Below are positions 1 to 6,508 of a DNA stretch of 25,927 nt, piece after piece. The position numbers were made by a program, and so were the translations under genes. Every line of letters starts with the position of its first letter. Position 1 is the first letter of the stretch. The notes under the pieces are model-generated. The model saw nothing but the letters and a program-made list of their open reading frames with translations. It was not told the DNA's origin and ran no database searches. The stretch spans positions 1-25,927 of IMG/VR virus record IMGVR_UViG_3300033997_000085. The stretch is one strand, 5' to 3'. Origin of the DNA: a virus.

Positions 1-104
1 CCACTAACAGAGCAGCAAAGGTCAACGAAGGGCCGAGAAACCACTCAATGTGGTGAGCAGGTTCTCCGGTGGTAGCCATGCCTGAGCTCAGGCGAGCTGA
101 AAAT

Positions 105-181
105 CCGACTTTTTCAACAGAATCGGCCGATTGCTGCCCGCTACGACAGGCAGAAATCGGCCGATTCTGTTGAAAAGTCGG
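105..181. repeat. Long inverted repeat (hairpin), IS-end or intergenic-repeat-like
   Basis: Arms 105-132 and 155-181 are reverse complements except for one missing A in a homopolymer. An inner pair (ctgcc / ggcag) extends the stem, leaving a loop of about 10 nt. The core is CGACTTTTTCAACAGAATC followed by CGGCCGATT. Such an element could be a small mobile repeat, a remnant of two transposon ends, or a bidirectional terminator-like structure. Its family cannot be named from sequence reading alone. Confidence 0.8.
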
Positions 182-312
182 CTTCCAATTCCACGCAGTA
201 CGCGCCTGAGATTGAAATCTGAATTTTTGGCAGAAGGTTCAGTACTCGGATTTCACGTAGCGGCGGGCGACAGAGGTGTTTTCATCCATCAATATTCGAG
301 TGTTTGGGAAAA

Positions 313-340
313 CCGACTTTTTCAACACAAACGGCCGTTA
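313..340 (+). repeat. Third, diverged copy of the hairpin arm
   Basis: The first 15 bases (CCGACTTTTTCAACA) are identical to the arm starting at 105. The continuation (caaacggccgtta) resembles the GGCCGATT part but differs. No inverted partner was found nearby. It is probably a degenerate end of the same repetitive family. Confidence 0.55.
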
Positions 341-467
341 GTGGCATTTAGACCTCTTAGTCTCGAGCACACTCCCACGTTCCATCAAGGAGAACCGTAC
401 CGATAACGGCCTCTTGAGTTTCCCGAAAAAGGTAGGGTTGCGGAAACGATCCCAAATCACAGGCAAT

Positions 468-504
468 AAAAAACCCCGTAGACGTTAATCTACGGGGTTT
501 TCAA
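468..504 (-). terminator. Rho-independent terminator of the original tRNA-Cys
   Basis: AAAACCCCGTAGA and TCTACGGGGTTTT form a perfect stem of about 13 bp around a 6-nt loop, ending in T/A runs on both sides, so it can work in both directions. It begins only 4 nt beyond the 3' end of the tRNA-Cys fragment. This fits the natural terminator of the minus-strand tRNA gene before phage insertion. Confidence 0.85.
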
Positions 505-507
505 GAG

Positions 508-554
508 TGGAGGCCGAGGTCGGAATCGAACCGGCGTAGGCGGATTTGCAATCC
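508..554 (-). other. Prophage attachment site: 3' half of tRNA-Cys (fragment)
   Basis: Read on the minus strand, this segment holds the 3' side of a tRNA: anticodon loop TTGCAAA with anticodon GCA (Cys), its 3' stem strand, a variable region, a T-arm with TTCGATT, the 3' acceptor strand and a terminal CCA. Bases right of 554 do not form a D-arm or the matching 5' acceptor strand, so the gene is cut just before the anticodon. This is the pattern left by tyrosine-integrase insertion into a tRNA 3' end. An intact tRNA-Cys should be rebuilt at the other prophage end. The T-stem appears to contain one mismatch. The exact core length needs the second att. Confidence 0.88.
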
Positions 555-877
555 ACGAATAAAACTATGTATTTCATAACCTTACCAACCAATCAATTCC
601 GCAGATGAATGAATCTCCATAAGCTGGGGGGCACTAACTGCGGCACCACCCCCGAGGGTTGCGGAATTGCTTTTTGCCCCCCGTCTCAGGAATCCACACT
701 CCACGCACGCACATACCCTGCGCACAGACCAAGACGTCCACGAATGGCAGATATCCCTCACCGCCTGAAGAGGTCCAAGCAATACGCGAGCATTACTAGC
801 CAGCACCTTGACATCACGAAAAAAACCCGCGACTCTTCGATTGCTGTAGAGCCCGACACTATTAAGAGGGAAACGAG
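555..877. other. Non-coding stretch between att and first prophage gene
   Basis: No coding frame with a plausible start is visible here. The region contains an inverted pair GGGGGGCA (626-633) / TGCCCCCC (675-682), which could fold into a large stem-loop. It also has a TTGACA hexamer at 808-813 and the ribosome binding site of the next gene. It may hold integrase arm sites because it adjoins the att core, but no repeated arm sequence was recognised. Confidence 0.5.
808..836 (+). promoter_or_regulatory. Possible promoter for the att-proximal accessory gene
   Basis: A perfect sigma70 -35 hexamer (TTGACA, 808-813) lies about 65 nt before the start codon at 878. The matching -10 position (GACTCT near 831-836) is poor, so an activator or another start point is possible. 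Opposite orientation to the late operon means the gene needs its own promoter, which is the main reason to list this. Confidence 0.3.
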
Positions 878-1258
878 ATGGCTAACATTCGACTATATGG
901 CGTCAATACTTCAAACAATGGAGGGGATGGAATACGAATTGCCGGTAACGTATCCGTATTAATTGAAGGTGGGACATCTAATAACAACGGGGGTTCGGGG
1001 ATAAACATATTTACAAAAGACACTGTATATCAATCACTTAATCTCCCAAAAGAAGTTAGTCCCGCTCTAATTTCGAAAGTCCTTACTGAAATCTCAAAAA
1101 ACCCAGATAAAGATAGTGCTGAGAAGATTGTAAAGGAAAGCGACCTTTTTGGCTTTATAACAAAGGCGGGGCTCAACCTATCCACATTTACTGCAAATCT
1201 AATAACTATCTCCACCAGCGCGGCCCTTACAAGTGTCCTCGCAGCACTCTTTTCCTAA
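878..1258 (+). CDS. Att-proximal accessory protein with short beta-helix-like N-terminus
   Basis: A 126-aa protein of unrecognised function. ATG start with an AGAGGG ribosome binding site about 7 nt upstream. Residues 1-45 contain two Gly/Asn-rich turns (SNNGGDGIRI and SNNNGGSGINI) about 22 residues apart, the spacing and composition of right-handed parallel beta-helix coils. A charged middle follows (about 55-90). The C-terminus (about 93-126) is Ser/Thr/Ala/Leu-rich and apolar and could be a membrane-active or buried helix. The gene is clearly more AT-rich than its neighbours, is the only plus-strand gene, and sits between att and the lysis genes. That is the classic place for lysogenic-conversion (moron) genes expressed from the prophage. 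It has no signal peptide. Role unknown: immunity, exclusion or toxin-like activity are guesses. Confidence 0.75.
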   Translation: MANIRLYGVNTSNNGGDGIRIAGNVSVLIEGGTSNNNGGSGINIFTKDTVYQSLNLPKEVSPALISKVLTEISKNPDKDSAEKIVKESDLFGFITKAGLNLSTFTANLITISTSAALTSVLAALFS

Positions 1259-1262
1259 GGCG

Positions 1263-1769
1263 TTATTCCTTTAATTTTTTTATGTAGCCCTGACACGCCT
1301 GCAATGCGATCAGTCCTTGGTCGCCGTCTGCGGTGATGGCGATAATTCGTTGAGCATGCGCTGGGTCAAGTTGGGCTCGACGGCCTGCATGAACCACGCC
1401 GACGGTGCCGGAGGTGGCAGGCACGTCGCAGCCACTGGCTGAATCCGTGGCGTCGAGAAGGACTGACAGCCGCACATCAGCAGTAGCAAGGCGGTCACGC
1501 AGCAGAGCCTGGTTGCGTTGAGCATCGGATAATTCCTTGATGTGTTGTTGGTCGGAGGCGGACAGGTACTGTTCCAGGGCCAAGCGCTTGTCCTGCTCGT
1601 TTTGGACCTGCGTGGTGGCAGCATTGCTGATGGCGGCTAGGTCCGTCTGGAACTGGGCGCCCTGCTCTGCTAGCGCCTTTCCGAGGCGCCAGTCCTGCAC
1701 CTGCCAGGTGCCGGCGGCGCTGATGGTCATTGCCAGCAGCACTGCTGCTAGGACCTGCCCGAGGGTCAT
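1263..1769 (-). CDS. Rz-like i-spanin (inner-membrane lysis protein)
   Basis: A 168-aa protein with an N-terminal membrane segment (about residues 5-20) followed by a long Gln/Ala/Glu-rich helical periplasmic region (about 27-105), the layout of type II membrane i-spanins of the lambda Rz kind. It would pair with the lipoprotein Rz1 to fuse inner and outer membranes in the last step of lysis. The start codon overlaps the endolysin stop by 4 nt (ATGA), and a second frame inside the gene encodes Rz1. Last gene of the late operon, convergent with the plus-strand accessory gene 4 nt away. Called from topology and position rather than from a conserved motif. Confidence 0.85.
   Translation of the reverse strand: MTLGQVLAAVLLAMTISAAGTWQVQDWRLGKALAEQGAQFQTDLAAISNAATTQVQNEQDKRLALEQYLSASDQQHIKELSDAQRNQALLRDRLATADVRLSVLLDATDSASGCDVPATSGTVGVVHAGRRAQLDPAHAQRIIAITADGDQGLIALQACQGYIKKLKE
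1310..1525 (-). CDS. Rz1-like o-spanin lipoprotein nested inside Rz
   Basis: A 71-aa product in a different frame, wholly inside the Rz-like gene. The start chosen is the internal ATG at 1525 because it gives a proper lipoprotein signal: Arg at residue 6, a hydrophobic core (VTALLLLM) and a lipobox ending in Gly-Cys (MCGC), with the modified Cys near residue 19. A Pro-rich stretch (PPPAP) follows, as is usual for Rz1. The frame is open further upstream to 1624, but that part is Arg/Pro/Thr-rich and looks like shadow translation. It would be lipidated, moved to the outer membrane, and bind the C-terminus of Rz. Confidence 0.85.
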   Translation of the reverse strand: MLNATRLCCVTALLLLMCGCQSFSTPRIQPVAATCLPPPAPSAWFMQAVEPNLTQRMLNELSPSPQTATKD

Positions 1770-2299
1770 GCCAGCACCTTCTGCGCCTGGGCGTACAGCC
1801 GCTGGCGATCCTCAAGGCCATTCAATCCACCATTGACCCGCTTGGTAATTTTTACGACCTCGCCTTTGTCCGCCAGGGTATTAAGGCCCTTCGTCGACCA
1901 GAACCACGCTGCCGACATCGAAGCGTGCTGCGGCTGCTCCAGCAACTCCGGATGATTGATCAAATCCAAGGCCAGCGCTTCGCCGCAAGTAGCGTAGTTT
2001 GCCCGGCCGGTAATCTGAATCAGCCCCCGGCCACGGTACTTAAAGCCATCCCCTTTAACGGTATTACCCAAATCAGGGCGACCTTCGTATCCGGCCTGCT
2101 GTACGGTAGGTCCCCAGATCTCCCGCACGTAACGCAGCTGGCCGGACTCATGTCCGACCTGGGCAATGAACGCGGCGATACGGGGGACAGTGACGATTCC
2201 ATACTTGCTCATTGCGGTGTTCAGCACAGAAACAAAAACGCCGGCTTGGCGGCCGGCGTTGGGGAGGATGCGCAGCAATTGCTGCTCAGTGATTGACAT
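1766..2299 (-). CDS. Endolysin, glycoside hydrolase family 19 (chitinase-like muramidase)
   Basis: A 177-aa single-domain peptidoglycan hydrolase. The GH19 signature is clear: the HESG motif with the likely catalytic Glu51, a second Glu at position 60 (the usual Glu pair), then the YRGRGLIQITGRANY motif (88-102) that lines the substrate groove, and a C-terminal WFW...ITKRVNGG region. There is no signal peptide, so it depends on a holin for release. ATG start with GGAG 7 nt upstream. A terminator hairpin lies just upstream and the spanin gene overlaps downstream. The holin-like genes are about 21 kb away at the start of the late operon, so the lysis cassette is split. Confidence 0.95.
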   Translation of the reverse strand: MSITEQQLLRILPNAGRQAGVFVSVLNTAMSKYGIVTVPRIAAFIAQVGHESGQLRYVREIWGPTVQQAGYEGRPDLGNTVKGDGFKYRGRGLIQITGRANYATCGEALALDLINHPELLEQPQHASMSAAWFWSTKGLNTLADKGEVVKITKRVNGGLNGLEDRQRLYAQAQKVLA

Positions 2300-2319
2300 G
2301 CTTTTCTCCAGGTAAAAAT

Positions 2320-2340
2320 AAACCCGCTCTCGGCGGGTTT
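2320..2340 (-). terminator. Terminator-like hairpin before the endolysin
   Basis: AAACCCGC (2320-2327) and GCGGGTTT (2333-2340) form an 8-bp stem around a 5-nt loop. On the minus strand it is followed by a T-rich tail (ATTTTTACC). It lies in the gap between the tail-fibre chaperone and the endolysin, so it could reduce lysis-gene expression unless antitermination acts. Confidence 0.7.
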
Positions 2341-2356
2341 CGCTATACCGCCGGCA

Positions 2357-2803
2357 CTACACTGGGGCTGCAGGCCAATCAATACTCATCGGGTAACCTT
2401 GTTGATCGGGCACACGACTAAGAGCTACGCGATATTTCTTCCAGGCTTGTAGTGCGGCGATCTCTGTATCCGTGGCTTCCCCGACATCTACAGCGTCCTG
2501 AAGCGGCGCGATCACAAAATCAGTAACCCCCCGCAGACGGTTGTATTCCGCAACAGCCTCGGCCAGGGGGTCAGGCTTAGGGCTCTCATGTTCCACGTAT
2601 TCAGTGACGTCTACACCCCCTTCGATTTCAGCAATTACTCGCTCATAGACGTCTGGCGTCGCTGTTTTCGTTGCGTGATACGGTGCCCCGCCGTACGAAA
2701 CAACGTAAGTCCCGTCCTTACGGATTTGAATATTCTCAATTGCAGGGACATTCGTACCTACGTTTTCCGCTTCTATTACATCACCAACTTTAGCAGTCAT
2801 CAT
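2357..2803 (-). CDS. Tail fibre assembly chaperone (Caudo_TAP-like)
   Basis: A 148-aa protein. The C-terminal 50 residues (ALQAWKKYRVALSRVPDQQGYP...DWPAAP) match the conserved end of caudoviral tail fibre assembly proteins, which help the fibre fold and trimerise and are usually encoded directly after it. The N-terminal part is variable, as is usual. Two adjacent ATG codons (2803 and 2800) are possible starts. The first overlaps the fibre stop codon (ATGATG over TGA) and has GGAG upstream. It is probably co-translated with the fibre gene. Confidence 0.88.
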   Translation of the reverse strand: MMTAKVGDVIEAENVGTNVPAIENIQIRKDGTYVVSYGGAPYHATKTATPDVYERVIAEIEGGVDVTEYVEHESPKPDPLAEAVAEYNRLRGVTDFVIAPLQDAVDVGEATDTEIAALQAWKKYRVALSRVPDQQGYPMSIDWPAAPV

Positions 2804-3975
2804 TGATATCTCCAGGCGAAACCAACGCTATACGATGTGCCGAGCTGAGTCCCGCCCGCAACTAAACCGGCACCACTGCCGATGAGTGTGCCTGTACTGT
2901 TGAAGTTTGTGAGTTGATAGGCCCATGTGCCGCCTGCTGGTAAGGTCGCCCCCCCCGTTAGCGAAACCCACTGCCCTGCAATTGGCTTCATAAAACTTAC
3001 TGCGGTGTGGCAGGGAGAGCCTGCCGACAGAACATCAGCTGCCGATACGGTTGCGCCACCGCCTGCCGTGGTTAAAAACGATAAGGTGCTCGTCCCGTTC
3101 TGGTGGGAAAGCAGCACTCCCGTATTAGGGCATAGAAGCCTAAGCAAACTCACAGAACTGCCTGCAAGGCTAGTGTTTATGCTTAATGCGGGTGAAGAGA
3201 AACTTTGCGCAGCTTCGACATACAGCGACCCACCAATGCTACCACCCGTCAGATCAAGCTTATTCGCAAGCCCAGTATTCATTTGCGCTGTAGTAGGTGT
3301 AGTGGCTTTATCGGCCTTGGTACTAATAGCAGAGCTTAGCCGTGTGGCGAGAGTTGAAGAAGTAACGGCTGCTGCTGAGTCTGTACCTGCATCTACTTGC
3401 GTTTGAGTTGCCAGTCGGATTAAACCAAAAGCAGAAGTCGTTGCCGCCCCAATATTCCCAATCGCAGTAGAAATAGCATCTGTTAATCGAGCACGTAGTG
3501 TTGCCGACGTAACCGCAGCAGCGGTGTCAGTTCCCGCGTCCACCTGCGATTGAGTTGCAAGACGAATTAGTCCAAAAGCAGTTGTCGTTGCCGCACCAAT
3601 ATTTCCAATAGCGGTTGAGATAGCATCTGTCAACCGAACACGTAGTGTTGCCGACGTAACCGTAGCAGCGGTGTCAGCTCCCGCATCCACTTGCGCCTGC
3701 GTCGCCAAACGTACTAAACCAAACGTTGTAGTTGTGGCCGCTCCAATATCCCCTATCGCGCCTGAAATTAAACGTCTGATAGCGGTTACTAGCTGGGTCA
3801 GGTTGGATTCACTCGGCGCGAGCCCGCCTGCCTCAATCACGTTAATCACCTCATGAGTCACCGCATTCCCCCAGGCCGAAGGAATCAACGAACCAGGTGT
3901 ACCCGTAGAGACGTTTTCATCGACGAATTGACCATCCACCAAACCAATGTTCGGAACACTCTTTGGGAAATCCAT
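2800..3975 (-). CDS. Tail fibre protein with three 49-residue repeats
   Basis: A 391-aa receptor-binding fibre. Residues 1-70 resemble the baseplate-attachment end of phage fibres (MDFPKSVPNIGLVDGQF). Residues 74-122, 123-171 and 172-220 are three tandem 49-aa repeats, each with an FGL(V/I)RLAT motif and a (T/S)QxQVDAG turn, typical of trimeric fibre shaft repeats. The C-terminal 160 residues are Gly/Ser/Thr-rich and end in SVGFAWRYQ, the usual style of the receptor-binding tip. The start overlaps the upstream gene stop (TAATG). Contact with host lipopolysaccharide or another surface receptor is an inference from the family. Confidence 0.9.
   Translation of the reverse strand: MDFPKSVPNIGLVDGQFVDENVSTGTPGSLIPSAWGNAVTHEVINVIEAGGLAPSESNLTQLVTAIRRLISGAIGDIGAATTTTFGLVRLATQAQVDAGADTAATVTSATLRVRLTDAISTAIGNIGAATTTAFGLIRLATQSQVDAGTDTAAAVTSATLRARLTDAISTAIGNIGAATTSAFGLIRLATQTQVDAGTDSAAAVTSSTLATRLSSAISTKADKATTPTTAQMNTGLANKLDLTGGSIGGSLYVEAAQSFSSPALSINTSLAGSSVSLLRLLCPNTGVLLSHQNGTSTLSFLTTAGGGATVSAADVLSAGSPCHTAVSFMKPIAGQWVSLTGGATLPAGGTWAYQLTNFNSTGTLIGSGAGLVAGGTQLGTSYSVGFAWRYQ
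3316..3756 (-). repeat. Three tandem 147-bp repeats in the tail fibre gene
   Basis: Three in-frame copies of 147 bp encode the 49-residue shaft units. The middle unit is very similar in DNA to its neighbours. Unequal recombination between copies would lengthen or shorten the fibre shaft without a frameshift. Confidence 0.9.
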
Positions 3976-4583
3976 TATTTCTCTACCCCATATTTGATAA
4001 ATTCCAACGTATGCGCCGGAGCGCTACGACGGATGACGCACTCCAGAGCACCACTCGGGTTTGTTCCGAACCGCTCGCCCCAGAAACTGGCGCCGAATCG
4101 ACGGCCTAACCGGCGCCGTGGGCCTGAATCCAACGTCCACATAAACTGTGCAGTCCATGTGCCGAAGTGGGCCGAACCAAAGCGAGCGCGGCCAAACCGT
4201 GGCGCCCTATGCTCGGTGATGGAGGATTCTGGGTAACCCTGCCGGATGGCTATCTCAATGAAATAGGCTCGACTCTGCCCCCCCACTGCCAACAGGCGCT
4301 GACGGACTGCAAGTCGCCGGTCCTCAAAGGTGGGATTGTCACCTAGGCAGGGATCTGGGAGGCCCATGACCGCCTCCCAATCAGGGACCAGCTCACTGAC
4401 GCTGCCCGGGTCCATCTCATTGATCAGATCGAAAGCGCGTGCGTCGATCCTGGCCAACTCTTGCGATATACCTGCAAGCACGACTTTCAGCTCGGGCACC
4501 GTCTCGGGATCCCAGGCTGGCCCAGATGGCAGTAAAGCCATCAGCTGCGCCTGATACTCTGCCGCACTCCTTAAGCCAGCCAT
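3975..4583 (-). CDS. Baseplate protein, Mu gp48 / YmfQ (DUF2313) family
   Basis: A 202-aa protein. The N-terminal half (AEYQAQLMALLPSGPAW, then Asp/Leu-rich helices and a PDWEAVMGLPD motif) is characteristic of the Mu gp48/YmfQ family, which caps the baseplate wedge where fibres attach. The C-terminal half (about 125-175) is unusually rich in Arg, Gly and Phe with repeated RFG motifs. The start overlaps the gp47-like gene by 13 nt and the stop overlaps the fibre start by 1 nt. This position between gp47 and fibre is the same as in Mu. Confidence 0.9.
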   Translation of the reverse strand: MAGLRSAAEYQAQLMALLPSGPAWDPETVPELKVVLAGISQELARIDARAFDLINEMDPGSVSELVPDWEAVMGLPDPCLGDNPTFEDRRLAVRQRLLAVGGQSRAYFIEIAIRQGYPESSITEHRAPRFGRARFGSAHFGTWTAQFMWTLDSGPRRRLGRRFGASFWGERFGTNPSGALECVIRRSAPAHTLEFIKYGVEK

Positions 4584-5611
4584 TCGATCCCCCCGAACGT
4601 CAGCAATTGATTTTTGGCGGCATGCACATCTGCTACGGGCGCGATAAGCCTATGATCCGTTTCACCAGATGAACCACTGATAGCTTCTGCGATATGCGTC
4701 AGCAACAGAGTGTCCCCCAGACCGGCCTCACGACTGTGCAGGTCAATCAATTGCGCCTCGACGGCCACACGCACAGCCCCGGTGTCTGGTGTCAGGCGAA
4801 TACGGTAATTCACTGGCGCAGGCACTGGCGCGATCACATACAGTTCAGCCGTTACCGGCCGCACCAACTCGATGTATTGCTGCACTTCAGCTAACTGAGC
4901 GCCATCTGGAATAGGATTAACGTCACCATCTCGCATGAAGAACACAGCTACTGTGCCAGGCCCCATGTAATTGCGACGGCACCAGGCTCGGGTCACACCA
5001 GGACACTCCAATGCCCAGGTTTCGTAGTCGTCCCTGTTTCCCCCGTGGGGGATGACCCTGTAGGAGCGAGACACCCGCGCCCTTAGCGCTTCGACGCTTT
5101 CCATCGCGATGCCACCAATCAGACCTGGCGCCAACACAATGAACGTGACTGCCACCCCCTCAATTGGCTGGACAAGGGTTAACACCAACCCAGGGTCGGC
5201 ATTGCCCAGCACGCCCGCATCCACCGCTTCAACGGTGACCGTATTGGTGCCGGCCACAGTGGTTTTGCCGACAGTGACTTTGTACGTCCGACCATCACCG
5301 GCCTGTAGTACGGTGTCGACATCCACTACGGCAAGAGCTGCCGCCGTAAAGCTCACCTGCCCTGAAGCAGGTTGAGCTGGCTTTCGAGGCTGCTTAAGTC
5401 GCAAAAGTGCGGTGCGCTCCAACGTCTCTTCATCAGCAGTGTCCGGCAGGATCTGATCCGCAATCCATTTCAGGTAACCATACAAACCATAGGCGGTACC
5501 GCTTATTGCCCTGCTCATCACCTGGGCATCCGAGCGCCGTAGCGCATCGCTGGCAAGATCGCTTTGCGTGCGACCGACCAACACGGGAAGTGATGGAGTT
5601 TCATACGGCAT
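4571..5611 (-). CDS. Baseplate J-like protein (Mu gp47 family)
   Basis: A 346-aa baseplate wedge protein. The N-terminus (PSLPVLVGRTQSDL...ADQILPDTADEETLERTALL) and the central GN/DPG-containing beta-rich domain followed by ESVEALRARV match the Baseplate_J family shared by Mu gp47 and P2 gpJ. These proteins form the wedge around the hub that triggers sheath contraction. The start overlaps the gp46-like gene by 11 nt. Length is close to the Mu protein. Confidence 0.95.
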   Translation of the reverse strand: MPYETPSLPVLVGRTQSDLASDALRRSDAQVMSRAISGTAYGLYGYLKWIADQILPDTADEETLERTALLRLKQPRKPAQPASGQVSFTAAALAVVDVDTVLQAGDGRTYKVTVGKTTVAGTNTVTVEAVDAGVLGNADPGLVLTLVQPIEGVAVTFIVLAPGLIGGIAMESVEALRARVSRSYRVIPHGGNRDDYETWALECPGVTRAWCRRNYMGPGTVAVFFMRDGDVNPIPDGAQLAEVQQYIELVRPVTAELYVIAPVPAPVNYRIRLTPDTGAVRVAVEAQLIDLHSREAGLGDTLLLTHIAEAISGSSGETDHRLIAPVADVHAAKNQLLTFGGIEWLA

Positions 5612-5999
5612 AGATCACCTGCCACAATTGACTTGAGTTGATTTTCAGGCGGGCGCCCGTCAGTACGGTGAGGATCACTTGCAGGTTCAGGCGGTGGCTG
5701 TCGGCGCGCTCGGTTATTACATCCACCTCCAACACCTGGCCGTCATCGAGCATCCATTGCAGCGCCTCACGGGCATAGAACTCCGCGTCTCGCTGGGTAT
5801 CTGCCGTGAGCTTGACCCGGCGCAGCAACCACAGCCGGGAGCCGATCTGGTCATCGGCTATGGTGGGATAGCTATCACCCCACCAGCCGAAACGTTCTTC
5901 GTCATCCACTGGGTCATCGGTGGCGGCACGGCGCCAAGTGAACAAGCTGATCACCACGGCGCGTATCAGTGAGGTCTCAAGGCTGGGCTCGATGTTCAT
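5601..5999 (-). CDS. Baseplate protein, Mu gp46 family
   Basis: A 132-aa protein related to Mu gp46 and the gp25/W-like baseplate proteins, which link the sheath to the wedge. Visible family features are ERFGWWGDSYP near residue 36, GSRLWLLRR near 53, and an A.EALQWML helix followed by an amphipathic C-terminus. It sits between spike and J-like genes, as in Mu. Its ATG overlaps the spike-gene stop by 4 nt. Confidence 0.92.
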   Translation of the reverse strand: MNIEPSLETSLIRAVVISLFTWRRAATDDPVDDEERFGWWGDSYPTIADDQIGSRLWLLRRVKLTADTQRDAEFYAREALQWMLDDGQVLEVDVITERADSHRLNLQVILTVLTGARLKINSSQLWQVIYAV

Positions 6000-6508
6000 C
6001 CGCCACCCCCTACCGGAGGCCCAGACTGGTCAGTGCCGCGCATCACACCGCCATGCGGATGATTGACCTGGCTGACACCGCCCGCAATTTGATCGCCATC
6101 CGAGATGATTTTACCGGTCTGATTTATCACCGGGGTCTCGATATTCACCGCCGTGCTGGCCTTGATGTTCAGGGTTTCGGTTTCGATATCAATGATGCGG
6201 CCACGCTTGAAGTGGACCTTGTCACCCTCGTCGCTGTAGATGGCCACCTCACCCGGTTTCATTTGCTGAATCCGGTACCGGCGATCAGCAACCACCAGCA
6301 ACACCCCATGGGACCGGTCACCACCCAGGAACGCAGCAATGCCCTCCGCGCCGGCGAGGGGGTTACTGGTGAAGCCGTAGGGTTCGAAGTGCTCAAGACT
6401 ATCCTTGACCTCACCTGCCGTAAGGCGCATTTGCAGGGCCTGGAGCTTTCGGGCCGAATCCACCAGGACCACGGTACCGCGCACCAGCATTCGGTTGAGT
6501 AGGCTCAT
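5996..6508 (-). CDS. Baseplate spike / assembly protein V (Mu gp45 family)
   Basis: A 170-aa central spike. The start chosen is ATG 6508, which overlaps the hub-gene stop (ATGA); a TTG 15 nt upstream is a weaker alternative. An N-terminal OB-fold region (about 1-95) is followed by a repetitive beta segment (IDIETETLNIKASTAVNIETPVINQTG) expected to form a trimeric beta-helix needle. Near the end is HPHGG, an HxH motif. In P2 gpV and Mu gp45 such a motif binds an iron atom at the spike tip, so this spike probably does the same. Function: pierces the outer membrane on contraction. Confidence 0.95.
   Translation of the reverse strand: MSLLNRMLVRGTVVLVDSARKLQALQMRLTAGEVKDSLEHFEPYGFTSNPLAGAEGIAAFLGGDRSHGVLLVVADRRYRIQQMKPGEVAIYSDEGDKVHFKRGRIIDIETETLNIKASTAVNIETPVINQTGKIISDGDQIAGGVSQVNHPHGGVMRGTDQSGPPVGGGG

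Larger units (their letters stand above)
1..507. other. Host chromosomal flank, no gene seen
   Basis: About 500 bases left of the att site contain no convincing coding frame. The only long frame (131-406) has no ribosome binding site and runs through a hairpin repeat. The stretch holds a long inverted repeat (105-181), a third partial copy of its arm (from 313) and a strong terminator hairpin (468-504). It looks like intergenic chromosomal DNA downstream of the original tRNA-Cys gene. Confidence 0.6.

Noticed and set aside
105-340. Complete insertion sequence
   Set aside because: No transposase frame lies between or near the repeat arms.
131-406. 91-aa open frame in the left flank
   Set aside because: It runs through the hairpin repeat, has no ribosome binding site and no recognisable composition or domain.
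508-600. Complete tRNA gene at the left junction
   Set aside because: Only the anticodon-loop-to-CCA half is present; bases right of 554 do not form a D-arm or matching acceptor strand.
626-682. Terminator or riboswitch formed by GGGGGGCA / TGCCCCCC
   Set aside because: The arms are only 8 bp with a loop of about 40 nt and no T-run; probably chance in a G/C-run region.
609-962. 117-aa plus-strand frame overlapping the att-proximal gene
   Set aside because: No ribosome binding site, and it overlaps the better supported gene starting at 878 in another frame.
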